Source: Dryas octopetala (lineage: Eukaryota; Streptophyta; Magnoliopsida; Rosales; Rosaceae). Taken from it: DNA of 64,000 nt. The notes below the pieces were generated by a model that did not search any database, was not told the DNA's origin, and saw only the letters and a program-made list of their open reading frames with translations. The stretch is taken from the NCBI GenBank assembly GCA_963921425.1, contig OY992834.1, positions 1,674,001-1,738,000 on the forward strand. Reading direction: 5' to 3'. The position numbers and the translations under genes are program-made. Positions 35,519 through 46,933 of the stretch are shown here, piece after piece (the stretch's first letter is position 1; each line of letters starts with the position of its first letter).

Positions 35519-36946
35519 TCATGTTTGCTTCCACAACTCAACCAACTTTGCCAACTCTGCGATGGAAGACCCACTGTCTTCCATAGCCGCAACCGCCCCA
35601 TTTTTGAATGCTAAAACCCTCTCTCTCACTTCTGCCCCTCTCTCCGATTCCATTAACTCTGTCACTCGCTTCTCCAACTCGTCCGCGCTCACAAACCCGT
35701 CTTCCGACTCGTTCACCGCCACAGCCGCCTTCAACTCCTCCACCAGAACCACCCTACACAGCTTCTGCTCCGCGTACAAAGGCCACGCCACCATCGGCAC
35801 CCCGGCACACACCGATTCCAACACCGAGTTCCACCCGCAATGAGTCACGAACCCACCCACTGACTCGTGACTGAGCACATCCACCTGTGGGGCCCACTGC
35901 CTCACCACAAGCCCCTTATCCTTTGTCCTTCCCAAGAAACCGTTTGGCAGTATATCCTCCAAACTCGGCTCTGATTGGTTCTCTTCCGACTCTTCATCTC
36001 TTGGAGGATTCCGAACAACCCACAAAAATCTTTGCCCACTCCGCTCCAAACCCAGAGCCATTGCGCTCAACTGCTCAGCCGAAAACACGCCCATGCTTCC
36101 GAAACACAAGAACAAAACGCTGCGTTTCGGCTGATTGTCCAGCCAACTCAAGCACTCATGCCGATTACCATTTGTGGCCGAATGAACCAACGGTCCGACG
36201 GCGAACACCGGAGGAGTGGGCTGATTGGTCAAAACCAGTCCATCCCGTAACGCTTTGAGAGCTCTTGATTCCAGCAATTCGAACGTGTTTAGAAGAATCC
36301 CATGGGATATGGCCATGTGGGTCGCGGTGTCCACGAAGCTCCTGTAGACCTTAGCGGTGCGGTGGAACATTATCTTGGGCAAGGCCGGAACAGGTATCGG
36401 CGGTATGCCCGAGATGGTTACGGGGACGTCACCGAAATCGGACAGATGGTTGGTGGTCCGGTGAATGATGGGCACGTTTAGTAACATGCAAAGACTGTTT
36501 CCGGCTGAAGTGTACAAGTAGAAGATGGGGATGTTGAGCTCTTTGGCGACGTCGAACGCCGCGTCGCAGAAGATGTCGATGATGAAGGCTCTGAGGTTGG
36601 AGGTTTTGGAGAGGGTTTGGAGGGTGTGGCGGATGTTGGGGATGTGGAGACGCGCGAGCTCGAAGGAGAGGTTGAGGGGGTCGAGGTCGGGGAGGGAGGG
36701 AATGGTGGGGAGGTGGTGGAAGGTCATGGAGGGGTTGGCGGCTGAGAAGGCGGCGATGTATGCTGAGATCTCGGCGGTGGAGTTGGAGACGAGTTTGGCG
36801 GTGGAGGCGGTGGTGATTTGGGCGGTGGAGATGATGATTGTGATGGAGAAGGTGGGGTGGTGAGTGAGGATGAGCTTGCCCAACTCTACCATGGCTATTA
36901 GGTGGCCCATTCCTGGGAATGGATACAAAGCTATAGCATCCGCCAT
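35519..36946 (-). CDS. UDP-glycosyltransferase, UGT88 family (copy 1)
   Basis: Intronless, 475 aa from ATG 36946 (MADAIALYPFPGMGH); longer upstream codons read through the leader and are unlikely. Catalytic His15 sits in GMGHL and its partner Asp at about 124 in FIIDIF. The plant PSPG box spans about 351-394, starting WAPQVDVLSHESVGG, with HCGWNS, and ending YAEQ; the final Gln favours UDP-glucose. SGQRFLWVVRNPP before it and MVELGKLI near the N-terminus are UGT88-like. The enzyme would transfer sugar to hydroxyls of phenolic small molecules in the cytosol (UGT88 members act on flavonoids, chalcones and dihydrochalcones); the acceptor cannot be read from sequence. It is paralogous to the gene at 54312-55730; a 16-kb CACTA element lies between them. 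Confidence 0.95.
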   Translation of the reverse strand: MADAIALYPFPGMGHLIAMVELGKLILTHHPTFSITIIISTAQITTASTAKLVSNSTAEISAYIAAFSAANPSMTFHHLPTIPSLPDLDPLNLSFELARLHIPNIRHTLQTLSKTSNLRAFIIDIFCDAAFDVAKELNIPIFYLYTSAGNSLCMLLNVPIIHRTTNHLSDFGDVPVTISGIPPIPVPALPKIMFHRTAKVYRSFVDTATHMAISHGILLNTFELLESRALKALRDGLVLTNQPTPPVFAVGPLVHSATNGNRHECLSWLDNQPKRSVLFLCFGSMGVFSAEQLSAMALGLERSGQRFLWVVRNPPRDEESEENQSEPSLEDILPNGFLGRTKDKGLVVRQWAPQVDVLSHESVGGFVTHCGWNSVLESVCAGVPMVAWPLYAEQKLCRVVLVEELKAAVAVNESEDGFVSADELEKRVTELMESERGAEVRERVLAFKNGAVAAMEDSGSSIAELAKLVELWKQT

Positions 36947-37557
36947 TTCTCTAGAGAGAGAGATAGAGAAAAGAGAAAATGATGTCTTTCTTAGCTCGTT
37001 ATTCGTATGAAGATTATGGCACATATAACCTGCATGCTTTATAAAGGTGGTACACTTGTCAGCCATTACAAACATGCCCCAACTTCTGAGAGACTCCATA
37101 TTCAACACATGCGTTGAAAATTAACATTCTCGACCGGCATCAGTATTCAATTACCAAATGAAGATTAATACCAATTGCAATTGAAGACATACAATTCCAT
37201 TTTCATAAAATTTGTGAGAGTTATCATAGTTAATAGGCATGAACTAATAATAGTAATTCAATATCTTGTACGTGATCAACTTGGTTGTAATTAGCGAAAG
37301 AAACAGAAAAAGAAAAAATAGGATCGACAAGTTGTGGGGACAAAATTGAGGGAGTTGGATCGACTTGCCATCAACTTGGTCCATATGCATGCTTGAAACA
37401 TGCTTGGAAATAAATAGCAACCAAAGTCTGGACTTCCATAGCTCCACTCGATCTCCAGAATATATATGAGCAGTATGCATTTGAAATAAAACTGGTTTTC
37501 TAATTAATTAGATAACAAAAAATACATCCTTTATGTATTACAGGCCTAGCTAGATAA
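36947..37557 (-). promoter_or_regulatory. UGT88 copy 1 promoter
   Basis: On the minus strand a TATA box (TTTATAAAG, about 37037-37045) lies about 95 bp upstream of the ATG. The promoter now ends about 600 bp upstream at the CACTA insertion (37561), so distal elements may have been displaced. Confidence 0.5.
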
Positions 37558-37560
37558 GTT

Positions 37561-37584
37561 CACTACAACAAATCTAAGCAAAAG
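37561..37584 (+). repeat. CACTA left terminal inverted repeat
   Basis: Begins CACTACAACAAATCTAAGCA directly after GTT. It pairs with the right terminus, sharing CACTACAA, AAA, CT and GCAA blocks. Confidence 0.9.
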
Positions 37585-39832
37585 TCACGTTTTTTTCCAA
37601 CTAATCTGGAAGCCATTGCTATTGTTGTGTTTTTTGGTCAAAAATCACTGTTTATACTTTGACTGACTAATACAACTCCTAAACCATTGCTTATTAAGTA
37701 ACTAATTCTTAATGTCGTTGCTTTATTCGTTTCAGCCCTGTTATGCAACAAAAAACCCCGAAGTTGCAAGCTCTGTCACTTATTCAGATATCCCTTAAGG
37801 GGAAGGTAATCGAAAATGGTCAGAGGCAGCTAATCCCACGCAGTTATAGTCACCGATCTCCAAACCGTTGTCGCCTACACCGACGGAAATAGTGTGGCTC
37901 GGCACATCCTCCAACCTCCATCAAATTGAAACCCCCAATCCACCTCCTCTGCATCTGGGTTGCTTGGGTATAATGGTTAAATTATTATTGTGAGGTCTGA
38001 CAATTGGCTTGCTGGCAATTGAATTGGAATTTTTGAAGGTAAGAATCTCATCTCTTGCACCAGCTAGTATGCCTTATTAGTTGAAGTTATTTTAATCTAT
38101 TTTTTTGTTTGTATTGCAGTGGTTTATTTTTCAGTTATTCAGACATTGATTTGGCACCTTATCTGCTCGTGGGTTAAGAAGGAACGTGATATTGCTTGAC
38201 AAATTATGGCCTAAACAACCCGTCTGATGTGAGTTACTTAAAACCCTGCTCTTCAAGTCATAGAAATTCTAGTTTGGATTATGTGTATAAACCAAATGAC
38301 CTTGATGGAGATGAAAATTTTGATTCATAAATTTTATCTTCTGTGGGTGTGAATTTTTAGCACTTATTAAAAGAATTCTTATGAAGTAGATGTCATATCC
38401 AATATGCAGGTGTAGTAAAGTTTAAGTTGTTTGGTGACTTTGATATGAGTTTTGGGGTGAATTTCATGTTAATTGGTTGATAGTTGATACCTCCCTTAGA
38501 TACAGGAGTACTGTTGTTTACATCGTTTCAACCATTCATCAATCTTGGAATGGCAAATATGAATGGTGTTGAAACATTGAGTGTAGCCTCCTTTGGGTAT
38601 TGGATAGCCATGATTGGCTGGTGGGTATTGGATAGCCATGATTGACTGGAGTTGAACTGGTTTAATTCAAATACATCAGCAACTAGCTTCTAGAAGTGCA
38701 TCTAGTGGACCTAAACCTGGGAATCAAGACATAGGATAACTAGCTTCAGTATATTATGAATTGGTTGTACAGCTGGCTGCTTATGTGGATTTAGTTCATC
38801 TATCTTTACCTTTCAAATATATATAAACCGATGTACTAGTCTGCATTATTAATTAATTAATGAAAACTGAGAAGATTACATGGTATTAGAGCAAGCAATA
38901 TAAATGTTATGCTCAACAGTTATGCAGTGTTTCTACATCACACACGTGTTTGCATTACAAATGTAAACCAAAACCTTACAATATATAATGTTATGAACAT
39001 CTCCACTTAGTACCAATTAATTTTGAGTTTAATCCTCTAAATTCTTCAATATCTTGTTACCAAACTCCAATAATTTTGAGTTTGATTTTAAGTTTATTCT
39101 TTTTCTTTGTGCTACCCGAATGGCCTTTAGTGATTGGGCTAGTCTAATCATAATCTCCACGAACCCAATGCAATTTAGTTCAGCATGTGTTTTGAAGGCT
39201 AATTTTATGGCAACTACCTTAAACTCTCTAGATTATTCTTGTTTTCTCATCATAAGTTTTTTTCTATTAATCATCATAATCTTGTCAAATTAATACTGTA
39301 ATTACAAAGTGGCAGAATATACCAGATTGAGCTTTTAAGAATTTGGGGTGAATTTCATATAATTTATTAACATGACATGAGCATGAAAGTAGAGAATACT
39401 GGATATATATTTATATAAATATCACTGATGTAGTTTAGCAACAACTTTTTGTAGTCATTGTTACTATGATGATCCACTGTTGTATCAGTTTCATATCAAT
39501 TTCAAATTATGTATTTAACAAGCACAATAGCCAACTCATATATTTGCAGATCCATAAGTTTGGTTGTATTAAATTAGAATTGCAAACAAACATGTAGGTT
39601 AGATTTTAACTTTTAGTTTGTTTATTTCCTTTACAAAGTTGGAACGCATTCTAGGAATATTTGCACTTTGTAAATGAAAAATTAATTATACAACCAGCAT
39701 ATAATTGTTCTTTTTGTGGTTGTTTTTTGTAGGCTTCTTTTTCAAAGGTAACTATCATAGAATAATTGAAAAGGAGATAAACCCAACTACTTGCTTTATG
39801 CCAAAATCTGCTACCACTTGGAAAATTGTACG
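37585..39832 (+). other. CACTA left subterminal region and TNPD leader
   Basis: About 2.2 kb without coding signature, expected to contain subterminal repeats and the promoter and leader of the transposase gene. A ~29-bp tandem duplication ('gtattggatagccatgattg') lies at about 38597-38647. Confidence 0.45.
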
Positions 39833-42800
39833 ATGCCAGACATCATAGATAAGAGTTGGGTTCGACTGGATAGAAATACTGAAGAGTACCAGACCTGCTT
39901 ATGTCATTTCTTGGATCACAGTTTCGAGCATGCTGCAATTGGCAAGAGAGTTAAGTGTCCGTGTCGATTGTGCTACAATCGTTTTTGGAGGAATCGAACT
40001 GATATTTACAACCATATGATAGTTGATGGTATGGACACCCGTTACATGGACTTGCCATGGAAAAATCATGGGGAGACCATTTTAAATCCAACGATTGATC
40101 AAATTGAACAGAGCGAATTAAGTCCATTACATGATGACCATACTGGCCCTGACATGCATTGCTTGCTGGATGACCTATTCCGGAATGCCAATATTGAGAT
40201 TGTAGAAGACAATAATACCAATCCACAATCCAATGCTGGATGCACAGTTGAAGCTGAGAGGTTTTTCAACTTCGTTCGGGATGCTGATGCCCCACTTTGG
40301 CCAGGCTGTGAATCCATGAAGAAACTCCAATTCATTGTGGAGTTGTACCATATCAAGTGCTTGCATGGGTGGACTGATCGTGGTGTTTCTGACCTATTAT
40401 CCCTGCTGAAACGATCATTTCCTGAGGGGGAGACTTTGCCGGCCACTTTCTACCACACTAGGAAGCTTATTAGTGATCTCGGGTTGTCATATGTGAAGAT
40501 AGATGCTTGTCGAAATGATTGTATGTTATATTTCAATGATCGTGCAGCTGATATTGTTTGTAGAGAGTGTGGTGCAGACCGATACACAGAAGAAAGCAGT
40601 TTGAATGGTCGTAAAGTTGCGGCTAAGGTGTTACGCTACTTTCCACTTGTGCCTAGATTACAAAGGCTTTTTATGTCAAGGCACACAGCAGACCATATGA
40701 CCTGGCATGCCACAAGCCGTGTCAACGATGGGGTAATGAGACATCCGGCTGATTCACCTGCCTGGTTGGAGTTAGACACCAGATATCCTGAGTTTGCAAG
40801 TGATCCACGAAATGTTAGATTGGGTCTTGCGAGCGACGGTTTCAATCCATTTGGTCATATGAGCAGTGCACACAGTACATGGCCCGTAGTTATGTCAATT
40901 TACAACCTCCCCCCATGGATGTGCATGAAGAAGCCCAATTTGTTTATGTCACTTCTTATTCCAGGGCCCAAGGCTCCGGGAAATGACATAGATATATACT
41001 TGGAGCCATTGGTGGAAGAGCTTGGTAAACTATGGGAAAGTGGCGTTCAAACTTATGACGTTGCCAAATCCGAAAGCTTCAATATGAGGGCTGCTTTGTT
41101 ATGGACGATTAATGATTTTCCTGCTTATGCCAATCTATCCGGGTGGAGCACCAAAGGAAAATTTGCATGTCCACAGTGCCATGGACTTACAGAGTCTCAA
41201 TACTTGTCTAAGGGTCACAAGCACTGTTATTTGGGTCATCGTCGGTTCCTTCCTACAAACCACCGTTTCCGGAGGGAGAGATGTGCATTTAATGGGGAAG
41301 GTGAACGTAGGACACCACCAGTTCCTTTATCAGGCTCTGATTGTTTGGATGAATTATCCACTATTTCCTTTAAGTTTGGGAAGAAACAAAGAAAACCAGT
41401 GGCTCGAAAACGAATGAGGGATGGCACTTTGATTGAGTATTCAGGTCCTTGGAAAAAACAAAGTATTTTTTTCAAGTTACCCTATTGGAAATACAACCTT
41501 CTCCGGCATAATTTAGATGTGATGCACATCGAAAAAAATGTGTGTGACAGCCTTGTTGGAACCCTTCTTGGCCTAGACGGAAAAAATAAGGATGGCATCA
41601 ATGCTAGAGCGGACTTAGAGTTGCTACAATTGAAGCCCAACCTTCATCCAGTGAGATGTGGCAGTAAAACTTATCTACCACCTGCTGCCTTCACCTTGAA
41701 TAAGCAAGAAAAAGAGATGTTTTGTCAGGTTTTGAAGACGGTTAAGATCCCAGATGGCTATTCATCCAACATTGCAAGATGCATATATGTCAAGGAAAGG
41801 AAAATCATGGGGCTGAAGAGTCATGACTGTCACGTTCTCTTACAGCACTTAGTCCCACTAGCTGTTAGACGTGTTCTACCAAAAGGGGTAACTTCAATTA
41901 TTCTTGAGCTATGTAGTTTTTTCAAGAATGTTTGTGCCAAGTCAGCCACAAAAGATGACTTCCTCGCTTTGAATTTGCGCATCACTCTAACATTGTGTCA
42001 ATTGGAGCGTATAATGCCACCTGCATTTTTCGACGTCATGGTCCATTTGCCAATCCACCTTGCCAATGAAGCTGCTATTGGGGGGCTTGTACAGTATAGG
42101 TGGATGTATCCGATAGAACGGTAATGCAAATCTCTCACTTTTAACTCACTACTAAGACCCCGTTTAGTATTTATTTTTTAGAACTAAAATCACTTATACA
42201 ACCTGTTTGGTAAAATATTAGACATCTGTTTTTTATCAAAATTCACTGTGAGTGACAGCAATATGGAGAAGCAGTTCAAAGGCTGCTTTTCATTTCCACT
42301 TTTATGGAAAGTAGGAGAGAAATGGTGGGAATTTAATGAATTTTCAGTAATATCCTAAATATCCTACATCATTTTTACCATTTACGTTAGATGTCCCTTC
42401 TTTCGTCTCTTCCATCTCTTTCGCTCATCTTTTTTCTCATTCACTGTTTTAGTCTTCTTCTCCAGTTATCATTCTCTTCAAATTTTTTTTGTTCTTTAAT
42501 GTTTCTAACTTATAACCATTCTCTAGTTTTATTCGATCTCACCCTGTTCATTTCTCCAAAAGCCAAGATAAAAAAGTAAAATCATTAAAATAAAGAGCAA
42601 CAATATGAGGTAAATGATCTAGCTAAAAGAATGTGGGTTTTTCCTAGACATGATGTTGAAGAAAATGATGGAGTTAGTGTTTTGGTGGTCTTCAAATTTT
42701 GATGACTCTAAGCACACAGGGTACTATGGTGGGAGAAAAGAAGAAGAATAAAAAGAAGGCCATGGGTTAGGGGTGGGAGTGGGATGGTGGGTACTGTGGT

Positions 42801-44521
42801 GAAGAAGAAGAAAAAGATGGCGATGGGGTGCTGAGTGTTGGAATCTGCAGGTGGGCGGGTTGGGCCTTTTTTAATGGTCTTTTAATTTAATTTCTATTTA
42901 ATTTGTATTTTCTAAAGTGTTGGTATTTTTTTATTATCTTTTATGAACACATCATCCTGTTTAGAAAATAAAATGCATAAATGTAGCTGAATTTTTTTTT
43001 TTGGTCCCAAGTAAACGAGTAAAAAGTATTTGTTCATTTTAGTCATTATACACAACTACAGCAAATCAACACAAAAATTTACCAAATATTCAAACACTGT
43101 TTTTTATATTCAGAGCGCTTTTAGAATAACAGTTTACCAAACATTCAGTTGTTTTACTTTCACAGCTGATTATTTTCATAGCTCAATTAAAAGTGATTAT
43201 TCTTATAGCACAGCAATACCAAACTAGGCCTAAATATGAATCATGCTAAAATATGGTGTTGTTGTGGATACTTTACACTCATAATCCCATAATATATTTG
43301 CAGGTATTTGCAAACATTAAAGAATTATGTTAGGAATAAGAGCCGGCCGGAAGGTAGCATAGCTGAGGGTTACCTCGTCGATGAATGCTTATCATTTTGC
43401 TCTATGTACTTAAAAGACGTAGACACACGTCGCAACCGTGTGGGTAGAAACACTTATGATGGTGAAAATATAGTGCGTGAAGGGTTTGCCATATTTCATG
43501 GCCAAGGTGAAAGCAGGGGTGCTGGGGTAGCTTTTTACATGGACCATGCCTTGTGGGAGCGTACCCATCGTTGCACCTTATTTAATTGTCATGAAGTTGA
43601 TTCATATGTGAGGTATATAATATGCTCGGTTAATACACACTAAATGTTTTTGCATAATCTGAGGCTTTTATTTATTTTATTTGTCTTTGCCATCTCCAGA
43701 GAACACCGAGCTGCTGTCCGTGCTACAAGATCTCGACGAACAACACAATATGAAGCCGACTGCCAGGCAGATAACTCTTTCACCACATATTTCAAAGACC
43801 ATGTAAGTGTGATCAAACTTGAGTGATGTCTATTACACTGAATCACTTGTTGCTGATCTATAGAGTTTTTGTTATTCTTTAGATCAAGCAGTTGTTGGAT
43901 AGTGGTGAGCAGATTCCTGCGGATTTGGTTGCACTTTCAATTGGTCCAAGTCAATGGGCGGTAAGGTATAAGAGCTTTGTTGTCAATGGTTTTCGTTTTC
44001 GAATTAAGGAGGTAGATGTGCGTAAGAAGAACCAAAATAGTGGAGTTTTTGTGGTAGCTGACACTAATAGCTACGCTAGTGCTCGGGACCGCAATCCTAG
44101 AATAGGACCTGTTGGATATTACGGTGTGTTAATCAACATTATAGAGCTACACTATACTGATGATCAAAAGGTTGTGTTATTTGATTGTGAGTGGGCTGAC
44201 ACGACTACTGGGGTTAAAACAGATGAATTCGGCTTCAAATTGGTCAACTTTGATAAGCTTATGGAAACCACCGACACATTTGTTCCCGCCTCTAATGCTT
44301 TGCAAGTATTTTATGTTCCTGATCCGATTGACAGTGTTTGGCAAGTAGCCGTTAAAACTCAGCCGCGTGACATGTATGACATGAATACTGTCAATGCTGG
44401 AGACATTTGTGCTGACCAGAGATTGGATGTTGGTGTCGAGGAATCATCAATTCAACCCCGGGTTGACATTGAGGGCACAACAATTGATCGTCCTTTATCC
44501 CCACTCTCTGCCACTTTATGA
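39833..44521 (+). CDS. CACTA transposase, TNPD-like (four exons)
   Basis: Exons 39833-42120, 43304-43612, 43700-43802, 43883-44521 join in frame through GT-AG introns to 3339 nt, 1112 aa, without internal stops. Domains by known plant CACTA signatures: a transposase-associated Cys/His domain at the N-terminus (WVRLDRN ... CPCRLC ... MDLPW); the Tnp2/Transposase_21 core (about 336-575, with FNPFGHMSSAHSTWPV, DFPAYANLSGWSTKG and the LDVMHIEKN motif); DUF4218 (about 727-860, MPPAFFDVMVHLPIHL), split by intron 1; and DUF4216 (about 928-1056, including VVLFDCEW). The protein cuts and joins element ends in the nucleus, normally with a TNPA-like partner. The start MPDIIDKSWVRLDRN is chosen because it begins the first domain. 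Intron 1 holds a 1075-bp nested element. Confidence 0.92.
42156..43230. mobile_element. PIF/Harbinger-like non-autonomous element
   Basis: Left end GACCCCGTTTAGTATTT (42156) and reverse complement of the right end GGCCTAGTTTGGTATTG (43230) agree at most positions, and both flanks are TAA (42153-42155, 43231-43233), the PIF/Harbinger target. It is 1075 bp with no transposase. It fills almost all of the first intron of the TNPD-like gene, so splicing can remove it. Confidence 0.75.
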
Positions 44522-46384
44522 TCTGCCCTCTAGTATCATAACCATTGAGTCTGGTAAGCATAATTTTGTCAATATCACTAATACCAATAGAAATAATTGG
44601 TCTGTTTGTTCTTCTCATACTTGGTCTCTACACATTACTAATAGCTGAAGGTTTATCGGCCAACCATCTAGCCAAAATTAATTGAGAATACAGGTCAGAG
44701 GTTGGAGAATTTTGCCTAAACTATGATATTACTATTTAAATTATAATGTAACTAATATTGGAAAGGTAAAACATCATATAAAATAGCAACTTTCAGTCAA
44801 ACCAAAATTTAGGAATATGATATATCACATAATTAGCATATGAAAGTGGAGGCTGTTTGCTTTGTGAAAATGAGTTAAACAATCCACTGGCAATGATATC
44901 ATTCTGCATCCTGGAGGTTTGTTCTTTCTCAAATGTCTATTTGTGAAGGACATCTAATTGTTGGTAAAGTTGCATGATTAGCGAATTATGGGAAAGTTAA
45001 CATATTTAATTCTTTGGATTTTGCTGTATTTAAAAAACATGATATTAATTTAGTCATCTTGATCATGCAGGTTTGGCTTTTGGCTCTAGTTGTTTTATGG
45101 ATGGCCACATATAATAGTACGATTTGGTTTAGTAATATACTTGGCCATTTTGTGAATATGGATTCTGCCAAGACAGACATGGATGGTCAGTAACTAAGTA
45201 CCATCTATTGAGTCAGGAGCTGGTTCTAATTTGATGAATATTTTGATAATCTTTTCATGCATCTAGTATGTTTTTTTTTTTCTCTCTTTTTACTAGATAA
45301 TCAATGTACTGCAGCAAAGTTTCTTGGATATAGGACCAACTGGGAAGAGTGTCTTTGATATGTGGAATTTTATTCATTACGCTAGGGCAGGGTTTAGATG
45401 GTGCACCGCCCCTTGTTCAGTTGACAATCCCACCTCCTGCAATGATTGGATTATGAAATTTGTTCCTCCATCTCTGGGAGGTTACTCATATTTAATTATG
45501 AAGCTAGGGCCATTACATTTTACCAGGAAAGGCTTGTCTGTAGCAAGCACAGCTGCTTGTTTGACCTTTACTGTAAGTTACTTCTATCTTTTCTTGGTAC
45601 ACCTTTGCCTTCCATTTAATAAGAACATCTTTGGATGCCCATTGTTACAATCACATTATGAGTTTGTCTATGTAGCATATGGAGGTCCAAATTAAATTTG
45701 AGAATGGAGTGGTGTAACTCAAAAGAAGAATTGCGGCGTGTTTATATTTCTTTTATTCATACAATTCATAACTTGAAAATATGTTTACTAGACTACATAT
45801 AAGTGATTTGAATACAAAAAATGCTTTTGATTAATCTAAGAACTAGGGCTCATATTTTTGTGAAAGGTCTTCCAAAGTGCACCTTTTTTTTACCGGAAGA
45901 ACCCAAAGGAATAGAAGGCTATAACAAGGATTATCCCATGTTTTATGACTCTTTTCAGGTATGAGAGTTTTTGTATACTCTTTCTGTTTTCAGGAGTTAA
46001 AGTAATAAGAGAATTATATTTCCATAGTGTCACGTCAGAGGCTTGAAGTATTTCTTTTGTCCTCTTCTGCTTTTGGCAGATATAGTTTCTCAAAGTGCTT
46101 TTGCCATCATGCTTGTCTTGACAAAGTGCTGAATTGACATGATTCTTTTCAAGCAGCAAGAATCAGAATCTTCCATCACTTTGTTCATTTCTTGGTCAGT
46201 ATTGCACTCAATTGGGTCATGAAAAAAACCACACTCAATGCAGGGAATTTGTTAAATGTACAAATACGTATTGCCTCCCACCCCAAATGCATTATTAGAG
46301 TGTCATCTCCCTCTTAAGAAAGAAAGACTATTTCAGCTATTGCCTCCCTCTTAGGAATTTTTTTTCTGTTTTGCAAGAAAAGGC
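44522..46384 (+). other. CACTA interior with unexplained open stretches
   Basis: No recognised gene. A frame at about 45320-45695 (MDIGPTGKSVFDMWNFIHYA...) follows a 3' splice-like 'ttttactag', and a shorter stretch at about 45071-45183 ends in a plausible splice donor (GTCAGT). They could be extra TNPD exons, captured host exons or chance. I cannot identify the products. Confidence 0.3.
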
Positions 46385-46933
46385 ATGCCTAGAAGAGGCA
46401 TTAGAAAACCAATCAATTTGCAGGCATACCGTCAGCTATGGTTTGAAGAGCCCTGTTCTGAAATGCCTCCAGAAGATGCTTGTTCACAAACAGACTCCAA
46501 TCCAACCCCCCACCAGCTTTCTGATTTCGTTAACACTTGTGTTAACATTTGGGTGCCTATGAATCAATTCACAGTAGGTCATCCCCGGAATGGACATGGT
46601 GAGTTAAATTATTCTCCGGTGCACCTAAATCCTATGGATACTAACTTGAATAACAGGAGAGTGGAGGTTGGTGATAGCACTCCACAATCAAAGGTAAGAG
46701 ACATCGCACAGCTCGCTGAGAATAGCACAGCTCATACTGGTGTTGCTCCCCAAAGTACTAGAGCCAAGGCTAAAATTTCAAATAATGCAAGGGTAGTCAC
46801 TAAGGGAGTACGTGAAGTAGAAGGCAATCTAAATGATGTAGACCAAGCAGCACAAAAAGCTCCCTTTTGGGATGATAGGGTTGCACCAGATACATATAAG
46901 TCTTCGAGCACAGATAGCTATGGCATGAACTAG
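46385..46933 (+). CDS. Hypothetical CACTA-encoded protein (182 aa)
   Basis: Open for 182 codons (MPRRGIRKPINLQAYRQLW...GMN). It is hydrophilic, with Asn/Gln/Thr-rich stretches (NSTAHTGVAPQS) and basic blocks (RAKAKISNNARVVTKG), and has no membrane segment. It lies between the TNPD- and TNPA-like genes on the same strand, inside the element. I do not recognise a family. Some CACTA elements carry extra or captured coding regions here. It might be an upstream exon of the second gene or an independent gene. Confidence 0.35.
   Translation: MPRRGIRKPINLQAYRQLWFEEPCSEMPPEDACSQTDSNPTPHQLSDFVNTCVNIWVPMNQFTVGHPRNGHGELNYSPVHLNPMDTNLNNRRVEVGDSTPQSKVRDIAQLAENSTAHTGVAPQSTRAKAKISNNARVVTKGVREVEGNLNDVDQAAQKAPFWDDRVAPDTYKSSSTDSYGMN

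Noticed and set aside
35562..36863. Plus-strand frames within UGT88 copy 1
   Set aside because: Antisense shadows of the GC-richer UGT coding sequence.
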